Assembly: GCA_022827195.1 (NCBI GenBank) | Contig: JAJDTL010000019.1 | Span: 186,001-250,000, forward strand | Length of the DNA: 64,000 nt | Direction of reading: 5' to 3' | DNA from: Caldilineaceae bacterium | GTDB taxonomy: Bacteria; Chloroflexota; Anaerolineae; Caldilineales; Caldilineaceae | Shown: piece by piece, positions 48,787-56,753 of the stretch | Layout of the letters: every line of letters begins with the position of its first letter | Numbering within the stretch: the stretch's first letter is position 1 | The notes under the pieces: generated by a model | Databases searched by the model: none | Told to the model about the DNA's origin: nothing | What the model saw: only the letters and a program-made list of their open reading frames with translations | Translations under genes and position numbers: made by a program

Positions 48787-50259
48787 ATGACGACAAACCG
48801 ATCCAACGCGAATCCTCCGGCGCAGGAAGCGGGCGGTCCGCATAAGCTGTCCGGCTCACACTCCACAGCACACGGGCCAGGCGCAAGAACCCCTGCTCTG
48901 GCAACTGTCGAACCTCCCCATTCCCCTGTGAACGGTGACTTTCAACAGCATCTTTCTTCGAACTCCCATCCATCAGATTCGGAATCAGAGCCCGCGCCGC
49001 CACCTGCCATCCAGCGCGCCAGCGCATACTCCGTGGCCCAGGAACAGCTGGCCCGCGTCGCCAAGGTCATGCATCTTGACGATGATATGCGTGAATACCT
49101 GACAATGCCGCGCCGGGAACTGATTGTTCACTTTCCGGTGGTGATGGATGACAACACGATACGCATCTTCACCGGATTCCGGGTGCATCACAACACCGCA
49201 TTGGGGCCGACAAAAGGCGGCATCCGTTACCATCCGGATGTGACTCTGGACGAATCGCGTGCGCTGGCCATGTGGATGACGTGGAAATGCGCGTTGATGG
49301 ATCTGCCCTATGGCGGCGCCAAAGGCGGTGTCATCGTCGACCCCAAAAGACTCTCGGAAAGGGAGCTGCAGGCGATGACCCGGCGCTACACCACAGAGAT
49401 CAGTCTCTTCATCGGGCCGGAGATGGACATTCCCGCGCCGGATGTGGGCACAGATGCGAAAGTGATGGCCTGGATCATGGACACTTTTTCCATGCATAGA
49501 GGCTATTCTGTGCCGGCTGTGACGACCGGAAAGCCTCTGGCAATAGGCGGCTCTGCCGGCCGGGAGTATGCCACCGGCCTGGGCATCACTTACGTAACCA
49601 GGGCAATGCTGCGCCGGCGCCTGGGCCTTCATCTGGAAGACACGTCGGTTGCCATACAGGGGTTCGGCAATGTCGGCGGGTGGACCGCACGCGCTATGCA
49701 TGAACGGGGCGCGAAGGTCGTAGCCGTTAGCGACGAGAAGGGAGCGGTGTACGACAGTCGAGGGCTGGACCCACGCCATTTGAGGCGTTACGCTGACGAA
49801 ACGGGCACGGTCGCCGGTTATCCGCACGCGGACTCTTTGACAAACGGGGAGCTGCTGGAACTGAATGTAGATGTGCTCATTCCTGCAGCGTTGGAGGGGC
49901 AGATCACCAAAGAGAACGCGGACAGGATCCAGGCCCGGGTCGTCGCCGAGGGCGCAAACGGGCCGACCACGCCGGAGGCCGACCGCATTCTGGAAGACAA
50001 GGGTGTCCTGATCATCCCGGATATTCTCTGCAACGCCGGCGGTGTTGTGGTCAGTTACTTCGAATGGGTGCAGGATTTGCAGGCCTTTTCCTGGGATGAG
50101 AGCGAGATCCGGCACCAGATGAAACGCAAGCTGTTGGATAGCCTGGACAACGTATTGGCGATCACCCTTCAGACCGACAGCGACCTGAGGACGGCAGCCT
50201 ACACAATCGCCATTCAGCGGATTGTGGATGCGGTAAAGTGCCGGGGTATCTATCCGTAA
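48787..50259 (+). CDS. gdhA: Glu/Leu/Phe/Val dehydrogenase (glutamate dehydrogenase type)
   Basis: The 490-residue enzyme interconverts an amino acid and its 2-oxo acid with NAD(P). [15 protein letters not shown] and the catalytic Lys in [14 protein letters not shown] mark domain [20 protein letters not shown] is the Rossmann motif, and [19 protein letters not shown] is typical for GDH. The first 75 residues are a Ser/Pro/His-rich extension absent from most relatives. ATG 48787 has a GAGGAG Shine-Dalgarno. Glutamate specificity is likely but not proven. Confidence 0.9.
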   Translation: MTTNRSNANPPAQEAGGPHKLSGSHSTAHGPGARTPALATVEPPHSPVNGDFQQHLSSNSHPSDSESEPAPPPAIQRASAYSVAQEQLARVAKVMHLDDDMREYLTMPRRELIVHFPVVMDDNTIRIFTGFRVHHNTALGPTKGGIRYHPDVTLDESRALAMWMTWKCALMDLPYGGAKGGVIVDPKRLSERELQAMTRRYTTEISLFIGPEMDIPAPDVGTDAKVMAWIMDTFSMHRGYSVPAVTTGKPLAIGGSAGREYATGLGITYVTRAMLRRRLGLHLEDTSVAIQGFGNVGGWTARAMHERGAKVVAVSDEKGAVYDSRGLDPRHLRRYADETGTVAGYPHADSLTNGELLELNVDVLIPAALEGQITKENADRIQARVVAEGANGPTTPEADRILEDKGVLIIPDILCNAGGVVVSYFEWVQDLQAFSWDESEIRHQMKRKLLDSLDNVLAITLQTDSDLRTAAYTIAIQRIVDAVKCRGIYP

Positions 50260-50446
50260 CCGGCAATGCAGTCCCGCGGCCGGATCGCCGTTCCTTGCTC
50301 CGGCATTGGAAGAAGATCACCCAAAAACCGGAATATGACTGGGGCCGGGCTGCCGGATTTGGGGAGTGATGTGGACGCGGGCAACGTTTCCTCGGGTCCG
50401 GCGGCGTCATCGGCCGCAAGAGCGGGCGAGACCAGCCACACGTCCC

Positions 50447-50632
50447 CTACCGGCACAGTTCCCCAATCAGCCGCGTATACACCTCCACTGCTTCACGCAG
50501 CTGCGCCACCGCGATCCACTCGCCCACAGTGTGCGCCTGGGCGATGCTGCCCGGGCCCGGCGCCAGCGCCTCCATGTACTCCTGGTAGCGCCCGGCCTCG
50601 GTGCCGTAGGGGACGATGAGCGCGCGCGGCGC
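50447..50632 (-). pseudogene. duplicated 3' tail of the M20 (argE-like) gene
   Basis: Sixty-one sense codons and the stop match the C-terminus of the complete M20 gene at 55586-56698: IVPYGTEAG, then GPGSIAQAHTVGEWIAVAQL and REAVEVYTRLIGELCR. The frame is open, but the rest of the gene is missing. Similarity continues past the stop to about 50391 (pairing with 55530). The two copies differ at roughly 15% of bases, so the duplication is not recent. It forms the left edge of the accessory island. Confidence 0.85.
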
Positions 50633-50721
50633 GCAAGTCGGCGGTGAAAGTCAGGCCAGTGGGAAACTGGCTATGACCGCGACTCCTGCGTTGAAGATAG
50701 AGGGAGTTCTTCGCGTGGGAC

Positions 50722-51081
50722 TCAGTGACGGCCCTGAACACGCCAGGAGCTCTGGGCAATGTCCCGCATAACGACTAGCAAACCGGGCCATTCCGAATCG
50801 GGAAAACGGGTTAATGCTTGCATGATGCGCGCGTGGATTTTGCGCCGGTTTGGTTGTCGCAGTTGTATGACAAGAACGCCGTGATGTTGCCTCATCCGGT
50901 AGTGCGTAAATCCCTTGTCAGTGGTAATCAATATACGTTCTTCTTGCTGTGCCATGTCCCACAGAGCGTCATCCTGCATTCCTTCATCTACAGTGCCGCG
51001 AATGTCGTGAACGTCATGTCCCAAGGAGCGAAGTTCTGTGACGGTCATGAGGGGGATGTTTTCATCAACAAAGATTCTCAT
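50722..51081 (-). CDS. DUF5615 PIN-like toxin
   Basis: The 119-residue protein matches DUF5615, a PIN-like family of presumed RNases: MRIFVDENIPLMTVTELRSL, GHDVHDI, RILITTDKGFTHYR and GVLVIQLRQPNRRKIH. Asp in VDEN and in TTDKGF are the expected acidic site residues. Its ATG overlaps the DUF433 stop by 4 bases (ATGA), the standard arrangement of this module. The toxin role is inferred from the pairing; biochemical proof for the family is limited. Confidence 0.82.
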   Translation of the reverse strand: MRIFVDENIPLMTVTELRSLGHDVHDIRGTVDEGMQDDALWDMAQQEERILITTDKGFTHYRMRQHHGVLVIQLRQPNRRKIHARIMQALTRFPDSEWPGLLVVMRDIAQSSWRVQGRH

Positions 51082-51314
51082 CCGCTGTCGACCAGCGCCT
51101 CAAGAGGGGTCACCTGCTCTTCGGCCAAGGACGCTACGTAGTCAAAACAGGCAAGGATATCTTCGCACGTTATAGAGGGATATTCCTGGAGGAGCTCTTC
51201 GACGCTGTCTCCACATGCAAGCATTCGCAAGATCTGATGCACAGGAATGCGCGTGCCCTGGATGCAGGCCTGCCCGTGACACACTTGTGGATTGATGGTT
51301 ATCCGGTTGTTCAT
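51078..51314 (-). CDS. DUF433 antitoxin-like protein
   Basis: The 78-residue protein is a DUF433 member (VapB45-like winged helix): ITINPQVCHGQACIQGTRIP, then VHQILRMLACGDSVEELLQE and YPSITCEDILACFDYVASLA. It lies upstream of, and overlaps by 4 bases, the DUF5615 gene. The two form a predicted toxin-antitoxin operon. ATG 51314 has AAAGGG at 9 bases; ATG at 51323 and 51335 are also open. An inverted repeat 110 bases upstream may serve control. Confidence 0.82.
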   Translation of the reverse strand: MNNRITINPQVCHGQACIQGTRIPVHQILRMLACGDSVEELLQEYPSITCEDILACFDYVASLAEEQVTPLEALVDSG

Positions 51315-51423
51315 TACTTTCATCCCTTTGGGCATTCATACACATTTCGCACAGACTGGCGGTATGGCCCGATTCCCTGTATCTGCCTTCTCCGGCAAAT
51401 CGATTGGTTAGGGCATTATATAC

Positions 51424-51460
51424 ATGACTTCGCAGCCGGACAATTGGCGGGCGAAGTCAT
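51424..51460. promoter_or_regulatory. 10-base inverted repeat upstream of DUF433/DUF5615
   Basis: ATGACTTCGC (51424-51433) and GCGAAGTCAT (51451-51460) form a perfect inverted repeat with a 17-base spacer, 110 bases upstream of the DUF433 start. It could be an operator for autoregulation or a hairpin. No T-run follows, so a terminator is unlikely. Confidence 0.4.
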
Positions 51461-51626
51461 GGTCCTGGTGTCAATGCCTATGCCTGTGCCTTCGCCAACT
51501 CCGGTGTCGCCGGTGAGAGAGGCCTTGACGATCTGCGATGACGATAGAAGTGGGGTGGCCGTGAGGGTGGGTGGAGCTATGTTGGCCCAAATCGTTGGAC
51601 CACGAAATGGGGAAAATAAGGTGCAT

Positions 51627-51731
51627 TCAGGCGAATGCGGCCGGCTCTGAACAGAGCACGAAGTGCTCTTCCGCCGGCGTGCGATAGTTGAGACTCTGAT
51701 GGGGTCCCTTGTGGCTGTAGAAGCTGTTTCT
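51627..51731 (-). pseudogene. C-terminal remnant of IS3 orfB integrase
   Basis: The frame SFYSHKGPHQSLNYRTPAEE is the classic tail of IS3-family DDE transposases, followed by a TGA at 51627-51629. It directly abuts the end of orfA, showing a deletion of the catalytic core. Confidence 0.8.
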
Positions 51732-52024
51732 CACAGCCCGAAGCGGGCAACTTGCTCTTTCAGCCATTCAAGTTCCACCTTGAGCCGCCCGATCTGTTCA
51801 TGAAGTCTTGCTTCCTGTGCCTCCTGTTCCCGCTGCTTGCGTTCGCTTTTGCTGGCGAAGACACTGGGCCCGTCTTCCAGCAGTTGCCGTTTCCAGGCTC
51901 CTATCAGGTTGGCATGAATCTCGTGTTCCCTCGCCAACTGACCTATCGTCTTGCTGCCTTCGACCGCTTCCAGCACAATCCGAAGCTTGTAGGCCGCCGA
52001 GTGTCGCCGCCGTTTCTTGACCAC
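51731..52024 (-). CDS. IS3-family transposase OrfA
   Basis: The 97-residue protein is the HTH_Tnp_1/OrfA part of an IS3 transposase. MVKKRRRHSAAYKLRIVLEA and the helix-turn-helix KTIGQLAREHEIHANLIGAW are followed by a leucine-rich coiled coil (LHEQIGRLKVELEWLKEQVA). The start is GTG 52024 behind a TGGAGGGG ribosome site inside the IS end. Without orfB it is non-functional for transposition but could act as a repressor or bind IS ends. Confidence 0.85.
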   Translation of the reverse strand: MVKKRRRHSAAYKLRIVLEAVEGSKTIGQLAREHEIHANLIGAWKRQLLEDGPSVFASKSERKQREQEAQEARLHEQIGRLKVELEWLKEQVARFGL

Positions 52025-52113
52025 CGTTCTACCCCTCCACAGGCTCGGTGATTTGCTCCAATATACACCTCAGCTTGTGGTCCGGATTCTGGGGCCGAGC
52101 TCAGCGTTCAATT

Positions 52114-52728
52114 CTACCGGACGTGCCTGACACGAATTTCGCGCTCTGGCAAGGGAGTGAACGCCACGTTCTCGATCCCGCTTTTCTCAAAAACCGTCTT
52201 CACCTTGTCCACGACGACGCGAACACCCCCCACCCAGAACATATCGCTGCCATCCCATTGATCCTCATCAAAGAAGAGTCCCTTGTATACGTCGTAGCTC
52301 TTGCCGCGGGGCGCTGGCGGCGGCTTCGTTATCACCGCGCTGCGGCTGAAATCAGCGTCGCAGACCCCGCCTGTAACGACAAGGCCGTGGTAGTCCGCCA
52401 ACAACTCGCCTTCCGGGTCGAAAACTTCCACAGGGTACGTCGACCACCCGCTGACTTCGCTCTCGCTCAGGATGCGTATTACACGTCCTGACACACAGAC
52501 AGGCGTCACAAGCTGCGTCCACAGAATATTGGTCGCTTTCGAACCTTGAGCGGCGTCAAACTGGATCGGCCTTTTTGTCTGCGACTCGCCCCGTGAAAGC
52601 GCATTCAAATCAACGCCCTGAGCTTCAGCACCGCCAGGGAGGCGGCTGCGAAGACGATAAGGCTCAGCTGCCATTGGATCAGCCAGCAAAGAGAGTGATT
52701 CGTACATGAGTTTTCCGGAAGAAGTCAT
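52114..52728 (-). CDS. Imm11-like (DUF1629) immunity protein
   Basis: The 204-residue protein matches the Imm11/DUF1629 immunity class: LLADYHGLVVTGGVCDADFS, SAVITKPPPAPRGK, YDVYKGLFFDEDQWDGSDMF and VKTVFEKSGIENVAFTPLPE. It has no signal peptide and is therefore cytoplasmic, as expected for protection from a nuclease toxin. It starts 54 bases downstream of the toxin gene on the same strand, the standard toxin-then-immunity order. The 21-residue C-terminus is nearly repeated in a remnant at 55106-55174. The family call is from memory of its motifs. Confidence 0.75.
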   Translation of the reverse strand: MTSSGKLMYESLSLLADPMAAEPYRLRSRLPGGAEAQGVDLNALSRGESQTKRPIQFDAAQGSKATNILWTQLVTPVCVSGRVIRILSESEVSGWSTYPVEVFDPEGELLADYHGLVVTGGVCDADFSRSAVITKPPPAPRGKSYDVYKGLFFDEDQWDGSDMFWVGGVRVVVDKVKTVFEKSGIENVAFTPLPEREIRVRHVR

Positions 52729-52782
52729 GATTTCCTCAATGTTGGTCGCCGAGAAGCATGGAAGCCGCTCCCCCCTCTGCGG

Positions 52783-54894
52783 TCACTCGGCAAGCTCGAA
52801 TAGAACTTTGTAACCGTATTCCTCGGAGAGTTCCCGAGCTTCTTCCAAGACCTGCAGCCTGGTTGCGTCAGGTGTCCTTTCGAAAAAATCAGCCCAGGCA
52901 CTGCTGTATGCGCTACTCCAGGCCCTGTGCTCATCCGGATTTACCCAGACCATCAACCTAGGGTCATGGACAGTTTCAATTCCGTGTCTAAGAAACTGTT
53001 CTTCGAATTCCCGCGGCAAAATGTGATGGGCCTCCAAGCCACTGGCTGCTTCTTCGCTGCTTCCTGTAAACCTGCGCAAAGACTCGCGATAATTGGTACT
53101 CGTGAACTTTGAGATGTTCATTGAGTCAGCCAGCTCTTGTGCCGTTGTTGCACCTTCTCCTGCCATTGTGCGGAACTCTTTGAAGCGGGGATGCACAAGG
53201 CCGGACACCAGCCTGAGACGCACGGAAGCGGGTGAATCGGGCAGAAAATCGACTAAGCCTCTCTTTACCAGTGGCAAATAATTGTCTACCTGCTTTGCGG
53301 CAACCCTGGCGCTCCTTACAGAGAGAGGCACAAGGGGAATAATGGCGATTGCGACCAGAACCTGCTCCAATTGGGTGAGGCACTCGCCGGTGTAGGGGTC
53401 CTTACCAATGAGGAAAGCGACGCCGTCGACAATATCGCCCCCAACTGGCACAAAGGCTATTGCGATGCCTGCGCCGTCGGTGACAATAACTTCCAGATTT
53501 ACATCTTGACCTTCGAACGGAGTGCCTTCCGGCCAATTCAGATGACCATCGCCGTCGGTGTCTTCGAATCCCAGTCCGCGCAAGAACCGTTCAGCGCGAT
53601 GAACGACGAGATCGAATATTCCATCTGCCGCAGGTAGCTCATCCTTCAAATCCCTCAATTCCAACCACAGATCCTTAGCTTGTTCGAAGCTCAGTTCGGG
53701 CAATGCTCCTCTCAGCTCTTGCAATTCAAACCAGAGTTCTCTGGCCTCGTCAAAACCCAACGACGGAACTTCAAGCCGCAGTTCTTTAATCTGTTGCAAA
53801 ACCCGCTCCAGTTCGGGGAAATCTGGAGGAGATGAATCTTCACTGAGCCGCTGAATCTGTACCCATATGGCTCTTGCCTCATCATCACTGACTTCCGGCA
53901 CACCTATTTGAACGGCTCGCAGCTGGCTCAGAAAGTCCTGTGCATTCCCAACATCTACGCTAGGAAACTCGATCTGCATTGCCTGTATGTGTTTCCATGC
54001 CGCCCTCGCGTCATTGAAACTCAGGTCAGGGAAGTCTACTTGCAAGCCTCTGATCTTCTGCCAAAGCTCCCACGCTTTTCCAAAGTTAGGGTCGGGCATT
54101 TCTGACTGAAGAATTCGAATCTGTTGTAGCCAGACCGCCTGTACCTCGTCAAAACTCAGGTCAGGCATTTCAACGCGCATGTCTCCGATCTGGCCCATTG
54201 CTTTCCGCGCTTCCTCAAAGCTCAAATCGGGTAATTCGGCCTGCAGCTCGCGTATCTGTTCCCAAATTTCCTTTGCTTCCTCAAAACCAAGGCCAGACAT
54301 CTCTAGCCGCATTGCACGAATTTCGCGCCAGACTTTCTTTGCCTCGCCGATACTCAGGTCCGGCATTTCCTTTAGAAGACTCAGGATTTGCTCCCATGCT
54401 TCCCGGGCTTCCGTCAGGCTGAGCTCAGGCATTTCCAAACGAAGTGCACGAAGTTGACGCCAATACTCTGTTATTGTGCCCCACAAGCCAGCTTGCTCCT
54501 GGCCGTTACTTGAATTCGATGCAGGGCCATCGGACTCGGTGCCCCTCCCCACAGTATCTTCCGCGCTCCGTCCATTATCCGCGCTGGGTTTCGGATTCTT
54601 GTCGGTAGCTACTGGTCCCTGGTCCGCTGTTTCTTGCCCTTCGTTAGCCGCCCCCTCCGTTCCGTCCTGCATCTCGCCAGAGAACGAACTACCCACCCCG
54701 GCGTCTTCCAAATGCGCCAGTAAATCGCCTATCTTTTCGTTCCCAATTGCCAATACCGAATCCGGACACGGGGTCAGACGACCGCTCCCAAAGGAGGCTT
54801 GCACCGGCTGAACGAATGTATTGAGAATCAAGGCCACCGCCACAGGCACTGACAGCGCAGCCAAAGCGGGCTTGTTCTTTCTTTTGCTCGCCAT
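52783..54894 (-). CDS. secreted polymorphic toxin with 22-residue helical repeats and HNH/AHH-like nuclease
   Basis: The 703-residue protein has a signal peptide (residues 1-33, basic KRKNK then ALAALSVPVAVALIL, cut near VQA). A disordered Gly/Glu/Ser linker (70-135) follows. Residues 145-421 form about thirteen repeats of 22 residues, consensus like WEQIRELQAELPDLSFEEAR. Then come a Ca-binding-type loop DTDGDGHLNWPE (445-456), and a hydrophobic pretoxin-TG-like region (470-530) with GKDPYTGECL. The C-terminal toxin domain has EAHHILPREF (His 623/624) and DEHRAW (His 656), the pattern of AHH/HNH endonucleases. ATG 54894 is the start. It is followed by the immunity gene and should act on neighbouring cells. 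Confidence 0.82.
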   Translation of the reverse strand: MASKRKNKPALAALSVPVAVALILNTFVQPVQASFGSGRLTPCPDSVLAIGNEKIGDLLAHLEDAGVGSSFSGEMQDGTEGAANEGQETADQGPVATDKNPKPSADNGRSAEDTVGRGTESDGPASNSSNGQEQAGLWGTITEYWRQLRALRLEMPELSLTEAREAWEQILSLLKEMPDLSIGEAKKVWREIRAMRLEMSGLGFEEAKEIWEQIRELQAELPDLSFEEARKAMGQIGDMRVEMPDLSFDEVQAVWLQQIRILQSEMPDPNFGKAWELWQKIRGLQVDFPDLSFNDARAAWKHIQAMQIEFPSVDVGNAQDFLSQLRAVQIGVPEVSDDEARAIWVQIQRLSEDSSPPDFPELERVLQQIKELRLEVPSLGFDEARELWFELQELRGALPELSFEQAKDLWLELRDLKDELPAADGIFDLVVHRAERFLRGLGFEDTDGDGHLNWPEGTPFEGQDVNLEVIVTDGAGIAIAFVPVGGDIVDGVAFLIGKDPYTGECLTQLEQVLVAIAIIPLVPLSVRSARVAAKQVDNYLPLVKRGLVDFLPDSPASVRLRLVSGLVHPRFKEFRTMAGEGATTAQELADSMNISKFTSTNYRESLRRFTGSSEEAASGLEAHHILPREFEEQFLRHGIETVHDPRLMVWVNPDEHRAWSSAYSSAWADFFERTPDATRLQVLEEARELSEEYGYKVLFELAE

Positions 54895-55105
54895 TGATCT
54901 GGTTTTCCTATTGTTGAAAGATCGTCTCTACGAAAACCGCGCACGTGGATCGAGGATCGCCAGCGAAGTGCTGAAAATTGGACTCGTTCTGCTCGTCGTC
55001 AGGGTTAACTCCCCGTCTTTTCATGAGAAGCCCGACTTGGCTGGCCGCAGTTTCCACTCCGGTCTACCGTTTAATTCGCACTAATCCGCCAGTAGGCGCT
55101 CAACC

Positions 55106-55174
55106 TTACCTAACGTGCCTGACACGCACTTCGCGCTCTGGCGGAGGCTTGAACGCCACGTTCTCGGCCCCGTT
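55106..55174 (-). pseudogene. 3' remnant of a second Imm11-like immunity gene
   Basis: The frame GAENVAFKPPPEREVRVRHV and stop TAA (55106-55108) match the last 21 residues of the intact immunity protein at about 17 of 21 positions. Its 5' side joins directly to a solo IS3 end (55175). An ATG in that IS end (55205-55207) makes an open frame of 33 residues, probably meaningless. It shows that another toxin-immunity cassette once stood here. Confidence 0.75.
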
Positions 55175-55249
55175 CTGCCCCTCCACAGGCTCGGTGAATT
55201 GCTCCATTATACACCTCAGCTTGTGGTCCAGCTTTTGGGGCCAAGCTCA
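55175..55249 (-). repeat. solo IS3 left end, copy 2
   Basis: These 75 bases match the left end of the IS3 remnant (52029-52103) with about 7 mismatches. They include the terminal TGAGCTTGGCCCC and the ribosome-site region. No transposase follows. Confidence 0.8.
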
Positions 55250-55464
55250 CAGTGGAACGGGGGGCCGCCAGGTCTTATGAGGACAAGGAGGGGAAACGAT
55301 ATTACGGGCGAGGAAGGTACCTAAAGGCAGTCGCTCCGCAGTGCCCTTTTTGCAAACGCAATTGCCTTGGGCCCGAAGAGGAGCGCCAAACAATCCCTAT
55401 GAGTTGCTCCGGTTTGTTCACCGAAAAGGTCAATGTCGAGGAAATACCGCCCTTGGTCATCCGC
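55250..55464. other. gap between solo IS3 ends
   Basis: About 215 bases with no gene I can support. A 74-codon open frame on the plus strand (55252-55476) has four Cys but no homology I recognise and runs into the IS3 end copy 3. The stretch 54895-55105 upstream of the toxin gene likewise holds only the presumed toxin promoter. Confidence 0.4.
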
Positions 55465-55527
55465 GGGCTGGGGTGAGCTGTTCCACTATATGCCCAAGTT
55501 CGTGGTCCGGCTTTTAGGCCAAGCTCA
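55465..55527 (-). repeat. degenerate solo IS3 left end, copy 3
   Basis: A more diverged copy of the same IS3 end (terminal TGAGCTTGGCC at 55527, GGACCACGAA inside). It lies directly beside the 3' flank of the complete M20 gene, at the right border of the island. Confidence 0.6.
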
Positions 55528-55585
55528 TCCTCGGGTCTGGCGTTGCTATAGGCCGCAAGAGCGGGCGCCACTAGCCACACGTCCC

Positions 55586-56698
55586 CTACCGGCACAGCTC
55601 CCCAATCAGCCGCGTATACACTTCCACCGCTTCACGCAGCTGCGCCACTGCAATCCACTCGCCCACCGTGTGCGCCTGGGCGATGCTGCCCGGGCCCAGC
55701 ACAAGCGCATCCATGTAGTCCTGGTAGCATTCTGCCTCGGTGCCGTAGGGCACGGTGATCGCCCGCGGCGCGCCCGTCGCCCGGCAGGCCGTCTGCGCCA
55801 GCGGGCCGTCGGCGCTGGCGAAAAAGGGGCCAACGCTCCTGTGCTGCACCTCCAGGCCGTGCGCCTCAGCGCGATCCAGCACCATCTGCACTGCCTCTTC
55901 GAAGCATGCGTCCGGCATCGCCCGGATGCTCAGGCGCGCCACCGTGCGCGCCGCGGTCACGTTGGTCGCGGTATCGCCGTCGCTGATCACCATGTTAAAA
56001 CCGTTTGTCGGCGGGTCGAAAAGCGGGTTCTGGAAACGTTCTTCGCTCTTGAAGACCGGCGCCAGCTCGGCCATCTCCGCCAGGAACGGCGCGATCCGGA
56101 AGTTGGCCGATGTGCCCCTGTCGGTACTGGAGTGCGCCGCGACGCCGAGCGCCGTCACGGTTATGCCGGCGCCGCCCTTGTGCGCGTAGACCGGCTGCAG
56201 CTCCGACGGCTCACACACGATGCAGTACTGCGGCCAGCCGCCCGTCAACGTCTGCGAGCGCTCCACAATGTCATGCGCGCCGACGTGCGCCCGTTCCTCG
56301 TCCGCCGTAACGCCGATAACCAGCGGACGTTTCAGATCGCCCGCATCGAACCGGCACGCCGCCGCAACCGACGCCGCCAGCGGTCCCTTCATATCGGCCG
56401 CGCCCCGGCCCACCAGCCGCCCATCCACCACCTCCGGCGCGAACGGCTCCCAGCCCGCGTCGCCCGGCACCGTGTCCGAATGGCTGAACAGCCCCAGCCC
56501 GCCCGCGCCCGCGCCCTTCTTCGCCACCAGGCTCACCTTCTCCACGTCGAACTCGTCAATGTAGGCGCATTCTTCCACCGCGAAGCCGCCCGCCTCCAGC
56601 ACGCCGCGCAGATAATCGGAGATCGCCCGGTTGCTCGTCGGCGTCTCCGACGGCATCGCGATCAGTTCGCTCGCAAACTCGACTACGTCGATGTCCAT
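55586..56698 (-). CDS. M20-family deacylase/peptidase, ArgE/DapE-like
   Basis: The 370-residue zinc enzyme hydrolyses an N-acyl or peptide bond. The metal ligands are LGLFSHSDTVPGD (His, Asp), the bridging Asp in GRGAADMKGPLAA, the Glu pair in GVTADEERAHVG, and the final His in SIAQAHTVGEW. The dimerisation domain lies at about 175-290. It resembles acetylornithine deacetylase, but specificity cannot be fixed. Its 3' end is duplicated 5 kb to the left. ATG 56698 is the start. Confidence 0.87.
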   Translation of the reverse strand: MDIDVVEFASELIAMPSETPTSNRAISDYLRGVLEAGGFAVEECAYIDEFDVEKVSLVAKKGAGAGGLGLFSHSDTVPGDAGWEPFAPEVVDGRLVGRGAADMKGPLAASVAAACRFDAGDLKRPLVIGVTADEERAHVGAHDIVERSQTLTGGWPQYCIVCEPSELQPVYAHKGGAGITVTALGVAAHSSTDRGTSANFRIAPFLAEMAELAPVFKSEERFQNPLFDPPTNGFNMVISDGDTATNVTAARTVARLSIRAMPDACFEEAVQMVLDRAEAHGLEVQHRSVGPFFASADGPLAQTACRATGAPRAITVPYGTEAECYQDYMDALVLGPGSIAQAHTVGEWIAVAQLREAVEVYTRLIGELCR

Positions 56699-56753
56699 GA
56701 CTATCCTTTTTCACGCCCGACTTTGGGGCCAAGCATAGCAAATGGCTCAGGAG

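Larger units (their letters stand above)
51580..52103 (-). mobile_element. internally deleted IS3-family element
   Basis: This 524-base remnant keeps both ends. The left end on the minus strand begins TGAGCTCGGCCCC at 52103 and the right end begins TGTTGGCCC at 51580; both have GGACCAC further in, the inverted-repeat pattern of IS3 elements. Inside are the complete orfA and only the last 33 or so codons of orfB; about 240 codons of orfB are lost. It cannot transpose by itself. No target duplication was seen. Confidence 0.75.

Noticed and set aside
53632-54462. Regular 66-base periodicity that could suggest a CRISPR or satellite array
   Set aside because: The period is a whole number of codons, the units are diverged and all in one open frame, and there are no near-identical repeats with unique spacers.
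55252-55476. A 74-residue plus-strand frame with four Cys
   Set aside because: It overlaps the decayed IS3 end, has no ribosome site or known motif, and lies among debris.
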